In this document: piece after piece, positions 8,080 to 15,243 of the stretch
Numbering within the stretch: the stretch's first letter is position 1
How the letters are laid out: each line of letters begins with the position of its first letter
From: JAAYAY01 sp964429355
GTDB lineage: Bacteria > Planctomycetota > Planctomycetia > Pirellulales > Thermoguttaceae
Assembly: GCA_964429355.1 (NCBI GenBank)
Contig: CAYSCH010000115.1
Span: 1-23,575, forward strand
Reading direction: 5' to 3'
DNA: 23,575 bases
Program-made: the position numbers and the translations under genes
The notes under the pieces: model-generated
What the model was told of the DNA's origin: nothing
Seen by the model: the letters and a program-made list of their open reading frames with translations, nothing else
Database searches by the model: none

Positions 8080-9546
8080 ATGAAACTCGCATTGAAGCTC
8101 GTATCCGCTTTCATGGTCTGCGCCGCCCTGCTGGCGGCAGGCCACGCCTGGTTCGTCATCCAGCGCCAGACTCATGCCTTCGAGCAACAGGCCAGGGCCG
8201 ACGCTCAGCATCTGGCCGGCTCGCTCGAAAACCAGATCGCCCAGGCCTGGCGGCAGGCCGGACCCGACGGGCTCAGGAACGTGCTCCGCGATACGTCGGG
8301 TTATGCGATGACCACACGAGTCCGCTGGGTCTGGTTCGACGCTCGCCCCGGCACGGCCGATTCGCCCGCCGTTTCGCCCGAACGGCTCCAGACGGTCGTG
8401 GTCGAACGGTTCGTTTCCATCCCCGCCGAGGGTACCGACGGAAACCGTCACCTGATCACCTATTGCCCGATCTCTCTGGACCCGGAGCGGAAAGGAGCCC
8501 TCGAAGTGACCCGCCCGATGGCGGAACTGGAAGAGAGCCGGCGGGCGATCATCTGGCAGACCATCCAATTGGTTGTCTCGATGTTGGTTCTGACGGGGGG
8601 CGTGGCCGTTGTGCTCGGCGTCCGGATGGTCGGCCGGCCCTTGAACCGGTTGATCGAGAAGACCCATCGCATCGCCGCCGGCGACCTGTCCGAACCGCTC
8701 CACCTCCACACCGGAGATGAACTGGCCCAGCTCGGCGAAAGCCTCAACGAGATGTGCGATGCCCTGGCGACGTCGAAAGAGAAGATTCGCGAAGAGACGG
8801 CGGCGCGAACTGCGGCGATGACCCAGCTCCGCCACGCCGACCGCCTGAAGACGGTAGGCAGGCTGGCTTCCGGCATGGCCCACGAGCTGGGAACCCCACT
8901 GAACGTCGTCTCCGGCCGAGCCGGCCTGATCGCCTCGGGAAAGCTCTCCCAGGATGAGATTGCCCAGAGCGCCGCCGCGATCCAGACCGAGGCCAATCGA
9001 ATGACCACCATCATTCGCCAGCTCCTCGACTTCGCCCGCCGCAACACTCCGCATCGCGTCGAGACCGAGCTCTGGCGAGTCGTCCAGGAGACGGCCGATC
9101 TGCTCGCCCCACTGGCCCAGAAACAGAAGGTCGCATTTCGCCTGCCCGAAGATCGCCCGAGGGCAATCGCCATGGTCGACGCCGGGCAACTCCAGCAGGT
9201 GCTCACGAATCTGGTGATCAACGCCATTCAGGCCATGCCCGATGGCGGAGAGGTCAAGCTGGCGATCGAATCGGAGACCACCACTCCGCCCGATGGGGCC
9301 CCGGATTCTCCGGGAGAGTTTTTCCGGATCGATGTGGAGGATCAAGGTGTGGGAATTGCCGCCGAAGACCTGGATCAACTGTTCGAGCCCTTCTTCACCA
9401 CCAAGGACGTGGGGCAGGGCACGGGCCTGGGCCTGTCGATCGCCTATGGGATCGTGCGGGAACATGGCGGCTGGATTGCCGTGCGCAGCGGACCCGGCCA
9501 GGGGAGCTGTTTCTCGATCTACTTGCCCAAGGAGCTCCAAGCGTGA
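8080..9546 (+). CDS. NtrB-type membrane sensor histidine kinase with HAMP domain
   Basis: A sensor kinase of 488 residues if read from ATG 8080; an ATG 30 nt upstream is also possible and neither has a strong ribosome site. I chose 8080 because the signal anchor starts right there (MKLALKLVSAFMVCAALLAA). In 8080-start numbering, an extracytoplasmic sensor loop at about 30-155 is followed by a second membrane helix (about 158-182) and a HAMP linker (about 183-240, GRPLNRLIEKT to GDELAQL). The dimerisation helix has the phospho-acceptor H268 in MAHELGTPLN. The ATPase domain shows the N box (QVLTNLVINAIQAM), G1 (DQGVGIA), F box (FEPFFTTK) and G2 (GTGLGLSIA). It should phosphorylate the response regulator encoded next, whose start overlaps its stop. 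The signal sensed is unknown. Confidence 0.95.
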   Translation: MKLALKLVSAFMVCAALLAAGHAWFVIQRQTHAFEQQARADAQHLAGSLENQIAQAWRQAGPDGLRNVLRDTSGYAMTTRVRWVWFDARPGTADSPAVSPERLQTVVVERFVSIPAEGTDGNRHLITYCPISLDPERKGALEVTRPMAELEESRRAIIWQTIQLVVSMLVLTGGVAVVLGVRMVGRPLNRLIEKTHRIAAGDLSEPLHLHTGDELAQLGESLNEMCDALATSKEKIREETAARTAAMTQLRHADRLKTVGRLASGMAHELGTPLNVVSGRAGLIASGKLSQDEIAQSAAAIQTEANRMTTIIRQLLDFARRNTPHRVETELWRVVQETADLLAPLAQKQKVAFRLPEDRPRAIAMVDAGQLQQVLTNLVINAIQAMPDGGEVKLAIESETTTPPDGAPDSPGEFFRIDVEDQGVGIAAEDLDQLFEPFFTTKDVGQGTGLGLSIAYGIVREHGGWIAVRSGPGQGSCFSIYLPKELQA

Positions 9547-10886
9547 AACCCCGCGTCCTGATCGTCGACGACGAACGCAGCATGTGCGAGCTGCTTGAGA
9601 CCGATCTCAAGTTGCGCCAGTTCGATGTGCTCTGGTTCACCTCCGCCGCAGATGGCTACCGGGCCGTGCTGGAGCAACCGATCGACACGGTTCTGACCGA
9701 CCTGAAGATGCCCGGCATCGACGGGCTGGAGTTCTGCCGCCGGATCGTAGCCAACCGGCCGGATATCCCGGTCGTGGTCATGACCGCATTCGGCAGTCTG
9801 GAAACGGCCGTGGCCGCGATCCGCGCGGGAGCCTACGACTTTGTGACCAAACCGGTCGAGATGGACATGCTCGCACTGACCCTCGGGCGGGCCATCGGGC
9901 ACCGGGAGCTCCAGGAGCAGGTCAAGGTTCTCAGCCAGGCGGCGCGGCAGGCGACCCGATTCGAGGATCTGATCGGCGCCAGCCCGGCCATGCAAAGGCT
10001 CTACGACCAGCTTGCGCGGATCGCCGACACGGAAACCTCGGTTCTCATCACCGGCGAAAGCGGAACGGGAAAGGAACTGGTGGCCCGTTCGCTGCACGCT
10101 CGATCGCGCCGCCGCGAGAAACCTTTCGTGGCGGTCAACTGTGCTGCGCTGCCCGATGCTTTGCTCGAGAGCGAGCTGTTTGGACATGCCAAGGGGGCCT
10201 TTACCGACGCCCGCAGCGACAGGAAGGGGCTCTTCGTTCAGGCGGAAGGCGGAACGCTCTTTCTCGACGAAATCGGCGAATTGCCGCTCACCATGCAGCC
10301 CAAGCTGCTTCGCGCCCTGGAGGAGAGCACGGTGCGGCCTGTGGGGAGCGACCAGGAGGTGCCGTTCGACGTGCGGATCGTGACCGCCACGAATCGCGAT
10401 CTGGAATCGGCCGTCGAAGAAAATCGGTTCCGCGAAGACCTGTTCTTCCGCATCAACGTGATCCAGCTCGACATGCCCCCCTTGCGATCGCGAGGCACCG
10501 ACGTGCTCCTGCTCGCCCAGCACTATCTCCAGATGTTCGCCAAACGGGCGGGCAAGGAGGTGGAGGGCCTCTCGGAGGGAATTGCGGAGAAGCTGCTGAA
10601 TTACTCGTGGCCCGGCAACGTCCGCGAGTTGCGGAACGTAATCGAACGCGCTGTCGCCCTGACCCGCTACAACAAGCTGGCTGTCGAGGACCTGCCCGAG
10701 AAGATCCGCGAGTACCGGAGTTCGCAGGTCTTCATCGGCGGGGAGGATCCGAGCGAGCTGGTGCCGGTCGAGGAGGTCGAACGGCGTTACATCGAACACG
10801 TGCTCCGCACCGTCGACGGCAACAAGACCCTGGCCGCCCGGATCCTGGGTCTTGATCGCAAGACACTCTATAGAAAACTTCACTGA
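9543..10886 (+). CDS. NtrC-family sigma-54-dependent response regulator
   Basis: A 447-residue enhancer-binding activator that converts phosphorylation into ATP-driven opening of sigma-54 promoters. The receiver domain (1-120) has D53 in TDLKMPG and K103 in TKP. The AAA+ domain (about 142-370) has Walker A GESGTGKE at 171-178, the sigma-54-contacting GAFTDA at 218-223, Walker B LFLDEIGE at 239-246 and the arginine-finger region around FREDLFFR. A Fis-type helix-turn-helix ends the protein (NKTLAARILGLDRKTLYRKL). The start is the GTG at 9543, which overlaps the kinase stop (GTGA), so the two genes are translationally coupled. The 3' end overlaps the end of the convergent gene by 7 bp. The target operon is not visible; the convergent EIIA/pseudo-receiver operon is a natural candidate partner, by position only. 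Confidence 0.96.
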   Translation: MKPRVLIVDDERSMCELLETDLKLRQFDVLWFTSAADGYRAVLEQPIDTVLTDLKMPGIDGLEFCRRIVANRPDIPVVVMTAFGSLETAVAAIRAGAYDFVTKPVEMDMLALTLGRAIGHRELQEQVKVLSQAARQATRFEDLIGASPAMQRLYDQLARIADTETSVLITGESGTGKELVARSLHARSRRREKPFVAVNCAALPDALLESELFGHAKGAFTDARSDRKGLFVQAEGGTLFLDEIGELPLTMQPKLLRALEESTVRPVGSDQEVPFDVRIVTATNRDLESAVEENRFREDLFFRINVIQLDMPPLRSRGTDVLLLAQHYLQMFAKRAGKEVEGLSEGIAEKLLNYSWPGNVRELRNVIERAVALTRYNKLAVEDLPEKIREYRSSQVFIGGEDPSELVPVEEVERRYIEHVLRTVDGNKTLAARILGLDRKTLYRKLH

Positions 10887-11734
10887 CAATGCCAGAAGAG
10901 ATCGTCCCAGAAGAAGGGGCGTGAGAGCACGGCCCGCGCCCCGGCCCGAACGAACCGATCCCGGTCGGCAACGCGGGGAAAGTCCGCCAGCACGATCGCT
11001 ACCGTTTCTCGCTCAATTCGGAGTCGACGAAACCTGGCCAGTTCCCGAGCCATCTCTCCTGCTGCGTCGAACAGCACGACCGCGGGCCGCTCGGCTGGGG
11101 GCTCGTCGTGTAGCCGGCGCCAGCGGACGGCATAGCCGCGATCAACACACGCGGCCGCCAGCCAGGCATACACCTCATACTGGTACGTTACAATCTCGAC
11201 GAGCCCATTTGCCGGCGCGGCAGTCTCACGCGGGAGCGAAGGGGAGGCCTTGCCGCGATCCTGGCGAGCCGCCATGGCGAGGCAACGCTCCTCTTCGCAT
11301 GCCGTCAGGGGCAGGCTCCAGAGGGATTCCTGCCCCGCGAGAAGACGTTCCAGTTCGCGGTGGCACTGGGGCGCCCACTGGTGCCAGTAGACCCGCACCG
11401 CACCCGACCAGGGCGATCCGCTCCGCATCTCCCCTTCACACCAACTGCCCAGCACCGCTACGAACCGGGCCAAGGGGGCCACGCGCCGAAGCCGGTCGAT
11501 CTGCCAGTCTGCGAACTCGCCCGGATACGACTGGACGACTACGATCACGTCGGGCGTGGAGGCTTCCGCGTCGAGCTGCGACAGGGCCGCATCCGTGTTG
11601 GGGGCTGCAATCACCATCCCCCAAGGCTCGAGGGTCGATGGAACCTGGCGGAATTCGAGGCGATCTACCCGGCCAATGCAGAGAATGACCAGGCCTGGCG
11701 CCTCGGTCTTCACAGAAGGCCCCTTGGATTCCAT
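10880..11734 (-). CDS. Hypothetical protein with two degenerate receiver-like domains
   Basis: I do not recognise a named family. The 284 residues fall into two alpha/beta halves that look like response-regulator receivers. Half one is about 13-135 (DVIVVVQSYPGEFADW, then ARFVAVLGS). Half two is about 176-284 (AVVLFDAAG, AIVLADFPRVADRDRF, then GARAVLSRPFFWDDL). The phospho-acceptor strand ends in Q68 in the first half and D223 in the second. The conserved lysine of the usual 'SKPF' motif is R272. Phosphorylation is therefore doubtful, at least for half one, and it may be a pseudo-receiver. No membrane segment is seen. The start ATG 11734 follows GAGAGG, and the gene lies 15 bp after the HTH-EIIA gene, so they form an operon. 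Its end overlaps the NtrC-type gene. The fold is inferred from strand and motif pattern only. Confidence 0.75.
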   Translation of the reverse strand: MESKGPSVKTEAPGLVILCIGRVDRLEFRQVPSTLEPWGMVIAAPNTDAALSQLDAEASTPDVIVVVQSYPGEFADWQIDRLRRVAPLARFVAVLGSWCEGEMRSGSPWSGAVRVYWHQWAPQCHRELERLLAGQESLWSLPLTACEEERCLAMAARQDRGKASPSLPRETAAPANGLVEIVTYQYEVYAWLAAACVDRGYAVRWRRLHDEPPAERPAVVLFDAAGEMARELARFRRLRIERETVAIVLADFPRVADRDRFVRAGARAVLSRPFFWDDLFWHCQ

Positions 11735-11749
11735 TTTTCAGAAAGCCTC

Positions 11750-12457
11750 TCAGAGCCCGATTTCCGCTTCAGCGATCACGTGATGGGCGGCCATGCTTCC
11801 CTCGGCTTGTCGAAGGGCATCGAGCACGTTGGGCGAACCAAGCACGCGAGCCAGTCGAGCCAGGGCGCGGAGGTGACCGCGGTCGTCAACCGAACAGATG
11901 AGAAAGAAGAGGTCGGTCAGGTTGTGGAAGCCGCCCCCGAAAGGAATTCCCCGGCTCGTCCGGCCGAAGGCAATGAAGGCCTGGCCAAGGATGCCCGACA
12001 TGGGACGGCGAGGGTGGAGCAGGGCGACACCGTTTTCCATGGCCGTGGACTGCATCTCCTCACGATCGCGGACCGCTTCGGCCATCTTGTCCGGATCCCA
12101 GAGATAGCCGGTTCCGGCCGCCAGATCCACCATGGCCCGAATCACCGCATTCCGAGTCTTGGCTTCCAGGGGTATGGCAATCGCTTCGGGAAGGAGCAGG
12201 TCGGCCAGCACAATGTTCTCGGCGTCGTCGGGGCCCCGATTGCGCCGCAACACGCCCTCCACATTGACCAGTTCTTCCTCATCCGCCAGGCCGATCCGTT
12301 CCTCCAGCCAGTGATGAATCTCTGCACGGGAGAATCGCCACTGGCCGGCGATCTTGCGACCCGGCAGTTTGCCGCGGTCGGCCAACCGGGCTACCTTTTG
12401 CGGCGAAAGGTGCATATAGGCCGCCAAACGATCAATGTCGAAGTCCTCAGTAGGCAT
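11750..12457 (-). CDS. HTH - PTS EIIA (PtsN/fructose-type) fusion protein
   Basis: A 235-residue regulator combining an N-terminal MerR/excisionase-type helix-turn-helix (about 5-56: FDIDRLAAYMHLSPQKVARL, then GQWRFSRAEIHHWLEE) with a phosphotransferase EIIA domain of the fructose/nitrogen type (about 80-230). The phosphorylatable histidine is H148 in ENGVALLHPR. Downstream signatures are GGGFHNLTDLFFLICS and HLRALARLARVL. In the PTS-Ntr pathway EIIA is phosphorylated by a PEP-fed relay and acts by binding other proteins rather than moving sugar. The HTH suggests this one also binds DNA. A GTG 42 nt upstream would extend the frame, but it lies in a repeat and I prefer ATG 12457; neither has a good ribosome site. 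It is the first gene of a two-gene operon with the pseudo-receiver gene. No PTS permease or HPr is in the window. Confidence 0.9.
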   Translation of the reverse strand: MPTEDFDIDRLAAYMHLSPQKVARLADRGKLPGRKIAGQWRFSRAEIHHWLEERIGLADEEELVNVEGVLRRNRGPDDAENIVLADLLLPEAIAIPLEAKTRNAVIRAMVDLAAGTGYLWDPDKMAEAVRDREEMQSTAMENGVALLHPRRPMSGILGQAFIAFGRTSRGIPFGGGFHNLTDLFFLICSVDDRGHLRALARLARVLGSPNVLDALRQAEGSMAAHHVIAEAEIGL

Positions 12458-12975
12458 GGCAGATTGTGAGAGTTCGGGGTTCAGAACTTCGCAGGTCACG
12501 TTTCAGCCTGCGACCTGTTGGAGTCGACGCTTCAGCCTGCCAGGTTTCAAGAGCCAACCGGCCGCCAGACTGCCAAGACAATCGGACCTTGGCAGTTGCC
12601 AGGCTTCGGCGGCTGGAATTCATGCTCTCGCAAGTTACCATAGTCGCCTATTTTGAAGTGCATGTCCAGATCGAAACCCCTCCAATCGAGGCCATCATGG
12701 CAGCCTCCCGGCTTCGGTCTGCTTTGGACAGTCGCGCATTTTCTACAAAGAACTCTGACCTCCAGCGTTCGGGAAAACTGTCCGTATTGCGGAGAAATGC
12801 CTGAACAGGCAGGCATTGAGGAGGGTCTTGAGGCCGGATTTTTTTTGGCAGGGGGAGCAAGTGCCGTGATGCCGATACGGTTCATGGGCACCAGATGGAA
12901 GAGACTCTCCTTCGTTCTGCAGATTTCCGGGCAAGGCAGAACGGATTTCTAAAAAGGCGCAAGGAGGCGCTGGCC
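12458..12975. other. Divergent intergenic region with a repeat and no clear gene
   Basis: 518 bp between the HTH-EIIA gene and the secreted-protein gene. It contains a diverged hairpin-type repeat (12496-12556) and an eight-T run near 12838-12847. A plus-strand frame at 12653-12952 includes CPYCGE, a zinc-ribbon-like fragment, but lacks a ribosome site and a second cysteine pair. The promoters for both flanking genes should lie here, but I cannot place them. Confidence 0.45.
12496..12556 (-). repeat. Diverged copy of the 2455-2609 hairpin repeat, inverted
   Basis: The plus strand reads CCTGTTGGAGT, then CGACGCTTCAGCCTGCCAGG and TTTCAAGAGCC. The reverse complement of the copy at 2535-2609 reads CCTGTTGGAGT, ACAGGCTTTAGCCTGCG, TCC and TTCAAACC. 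The frame of matching words (CCTGTTGGAGT, then YTTYAGCCTGC, then TTCAA) is in the same order and spacing, but the inner stem is eroded here. A second CGTTTCAGCCTGC word lies just before it. The orientation is opposite to the tandem pair at 2455-2609. Confidence 0.55.
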
Positions 12976-14001
12976 ATGCGCGAGCTCCCAATTATCAGTG
13001 CTGTTTTGGTTTCGGGCGTTTGTTTGTTGATTGCACCTGCGGGGAATGGTCAGGACGCCGGAACAGCGGTTCCTGCCATCCCAGAGGCCGACGCCGGAAG
13101 TGTGCCGCTCAACCCCACCCTGCCTGCAGTGGAACCCTCGTTGCCTCCCACGGGAACGACGTCGCCCGAGACGGCTCCTCCCTGGGCCTGGCAGCATCAA
13201 ACGCAGAACCGGGAAGGCACCGTGACCGGCCAGCACGAGCGGACGGCAAGCCAGGATGGAAACAGTTACACCTATCAACACTCCGTGGCCAAACCGAGTG
13301 GAAGCCATACCCAACTGCGAGAGTATTCTCAAACGGAAGAGGGCTACCGATACCTGAAAGAGCACCGTTTCTACCAGCCGGATGGAACCCTGCTCCGCCA
13401 GAACGGCACTTCGGTTACCGGAACCGACCCGTACAACTATCAGCGGCAGATGACCCATACCTTCCGCGACGGGAGGACCATGGAGAAAACCTTCACACGG
13501 TCCTACGACGGTACGACCGGCACCATGGAGCGATCCTTCCTCGGCCCCAACGGCCAGGTGCAGCAATTCCAGCGTCCATGGACTCCCGACGATCGGGTTG
13601 AGGTCGGCGACCGAGATGGCGATCCAGTTGGTGTGCAGCCGCCCCAGGAGGCCCTCCTTCCCACGGGTGAGCAACCCGATACTTCATCGCCCAGAATGGT
13701 CGATCCCAGTGTGACGGAGAAGCCGGCCGGCGAAGGCAGCCTGTTGAGCTGGCTGAACCCGTTCAGGAAGCATGACACGAAGGGTGCAGCCAGTCCATCG
13801 GAATCGGGAAGACGATCGGGATTCACGATCGGCTCCTTCGGGCGCGGTCGCGATATGGACGGCGTGCCGCCGGGCCAGACGCGAAAGGCGTCGGGTTCGA
13901 TCAACTCGTCATCGACTCATTCGATGAAAGCGAAGACGAAGCAGCCAGGCCCCACCGCCCGCGCGACAAGCCCTTCCGGAAAGGGCACAAAGACACGCTG
14001 A
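12976..14001 (+). CDS. Secreted hypothetical protein with repeat-like Tyr/Thr/Gly-rich middle region
   Basis: A 341-residue protein of no family I recognise. The start is ATG 12976, because AAGGAGG lies about 9 nt upstream; a longer frame exists but its extra residues are not signal-like. Residues 1-26 form a signal peptide (RELPIISAVLVSGVCLLIAP). A Pro-rich stretch (about 30-70) follows. Next comes a middle region (about 70-205) of beta-like, tyrosine-rich sequence with weak internal repetition: GNSYTYQHS, LREYSQTEEGYRYLKEH, RFYQPDGTLLRQNG, then GRTMEKTFTRSYDGTTG. The last ~75 residues are Ser/Gly/Lys-rich, basic and probably disordered. The protein is likely exported. It lies 9 bp before the next gene, also exported, so the two probably form an operon. 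Confidence 0.85.
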   Translation: MRELPIISAVLVSGVCLLIAPAGNGQDAGTAVPAIPEADAGSVPLNPTLPAVEPSLPPTGTTSPETAPPWAWQHQTQNREGTVTGQHERTASQDGNSYTYQHSVAKPSGSHTQLREYSQTEEGYRYLKEHRFYQPDGTLLRQNGTSVTGTDPYNYQRQMTHTFRDGRTMEKTFTRSYDGTTGTMERSFLGPNGQVQQFQRPWTPDDRVEVGDRDGDPVGVQPPQEALLPTGEQPDTSSPRMVDPSVTEKPAGEGSLLSWLNPFRKHDTKGAASPSESGRRSGFTIGSFGRGRDMDGVPPGQTRKASGSINSSSTHSMKAKTKQPGPTARATSPSGKGTKTR

Positions 14002-14010
14002 ACCGGCTGA

Positions 14011-14955
14011 ATGCCCTTGCGCAACTCCAAAACCAATAGCGTCTCCTTGCCTGCGTTGATCTTGGTGCTCGCGATCTGCCGGCTGAGCTGGGGGCAGACA
14101 GAGCCTCCGGGCAGGATGTTTTTTGCAGAACCGGGCGCAATCGGCGCAGCGATGGCGCAGCCCGTCCAGACCGCTCCGAATTCGAGCGTCGTGCCTACTT
14201 CGTGGGACGACGCCTCGTGGCTTCTGGAACGAAACAAACCGTCCTCGGCCCAACCGCACCTTGGTTTCATGGGCCGACTGGTCGACCTGGCCCGAGGGCG
14301 AGTTATGGTCGAAGGCGGTTATGCGTACGTCAGCGATTCTTCGGCGGGCACGACGATCACAGAACACGTGGTGCCGGATATGCTTCTGCGAGTGGGACTT
14401 ACCGAACGACTTGAGGTCCGGATCGGCTGGCCAGGGGTTTCGGTGGTCAACTGGGACGAAACATCAGGCAGTTCAAGCACAACGACGACGCTCGATCCCA
14501 ATGTGGGCTTCATGTTCGACCTTTGGCCGGAAGATGGCTGGGTGCCACAGACGGCGATCCTCGGTTCCGTGCCCCTTACCCTGGCGGGCAATCGTTTTGC
14601 CATGAGCAGCCTCCAGCCGGTGAGCGAAATGCTGTACCAGTGGAGTCTGACGGACCGATTATCGGTCGGCGGAGCCTCCGGCCTGGCACTCTATCGCGAC
14701 GACGGAGACCACTACCTCCAGTGGCAGCAGTCGGTCGACGCCGATTATCTGCTCAGAGATCGGCTTGGCCTCTTCCTGCAATGGCAGGTACTTGCCGACG
14801 ACGGTTCGGCCCAGGATGCGACCCGTCACTTGCTCAGCGCAGGGCTGAGCTGGCTGTGTACCGATCGGCTACAGATCACGTGGAGGATGGGCGCCGGTAT
14901 GAATAATTCCTCACCCGACCTCTTGACAGACGTCCGGTTTGGGCTTTTATTTTAG
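14011..14955 (+). CDS. Putative outer-membrane beta-barrel protein (MetA-pathway/transporter-like)
   Basis: A 314-residue exported protein. Residues 1-28 look like a signal peptide ending in LSWGQ. From about residue 88 it alternates polar and hydrophobic residues in barrel-like strands: RVMVEGGYAYVSD, MLLRVGLTERLEVRIGW, GVSVVNWDE, VGFMFDLW, LFLQWQVL, HLLSAGLSWLCTDRLQ and VRFGLLF. The protein ends in phenylalanine, as outer-membrane barrels usually do. The strand pattern resembles the 'MetA-pathway of phenol degradation' type barrels, which is a fold-level assignment and says nothing certain about substrate. The gene starts at ATG 14011, 9 bp after the stop of the previous exported protein gene, with only a weak ribosome site, so translational coupling is likely. 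The stop is TAG. An inverted-repeat element follows before the convergent asnS. Confidence 0.8.
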   Translation: MPLRNSKTNSVSLPALILVLAICRLSWGQTEPPGRMFFAEPGAIGAAMAQPVQTAPNSSVVPTSWDDASWLLERNKPSSAQPHLGFMGRLVDLARGRVMVEGGYAYVSDSSAGTTITEHVVPDMLLRVGLTERLEVRIGWPGVSVVNWDETSGSSSTTTTLDPNVGFMFDLWPEDGWVPQTAILGSVPLTLAGNRFAMSSLQPVSEMLYQWSLTDRLSVGGASGLALYRDDGDHYLQWQQSVDADYLLRDRLGLFLQWQVLADDGSAQDATRHLLSAGLSWLCTDRLQITWRMGAGMNNSSPDLLTDVRFGLLF

Positions 14956-14991
14956 GAGATTTGGGTGCCCGTTCCGGTACAATCTCACACC

Positions 14992-15128
14992 TCTCGCCGC
15001 GACGCGAAGGCGCAAAGCTTCGAGACGTCATATCCACTCGAAGACCACTTCTGTCTCCGACAAAGGGCAGGAGTTGTCAGATTTCTTGCCTGCAGCCTTA
15101 TTCTTTGCGCCTTCGCGACCCGGCGAGA
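14992..15128. repeat. MITE-like element with 26-bp terminal inverted repeats
   Basis: The left arm 14992-15017 (TCTCGCCGCGACGCGAAGGC then GCAAAG) is the reverse complement of the right arm 15103-15128 at 24 of 26 positions. The 85 bp between them carry no gene I can support. The element sits in the 288-bp gap between the convergent barrel-protein gene and asnS. The word CTTTGCGCCTTCGCG is one I associate with dispersed intergenic repeats in many bacteria. No target-site duplication is obvious at the edges. Folded as RNA it would give a long stem-loop that could end transcription from either side. Confidence 0.7.
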
Positions 15129-15243
15129 ATCTCCCTCCACTCCTGAATGGTCTCCTGGCAGACCGGAGGATTTTCCCGGCGCATCGATCGATACGATCGC
15201 GGAATCTGTGGCCTGAGAGCCATACATCCCGGCACCTGCCGCT

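Noticed and set aside
7819..10889. Long minus-strand open frames (573 and 456 codons) opposite the kinase and response regulator genes
   Set aside because: They are mirror-frame shadows of two strongly supported genes and lack motifs; the composition (His/Gln/Gly/Arg-rich) is typical of antisense translation.
12653..12952. Plus-strand frame containing CPYCGE, a possible zinc-ribbon
   Set aside because: Only one cysteine pair is present, the start lacks a ribosome site, and the composition does not resemble neighbouring genes.
12895..12975. Longer start for the secreted protein at 12895
   Set aside because: The ATG at 12976 has AAGGAGG upstream and is followed at once by a signal peptide; the extra 27 residues would mask it.
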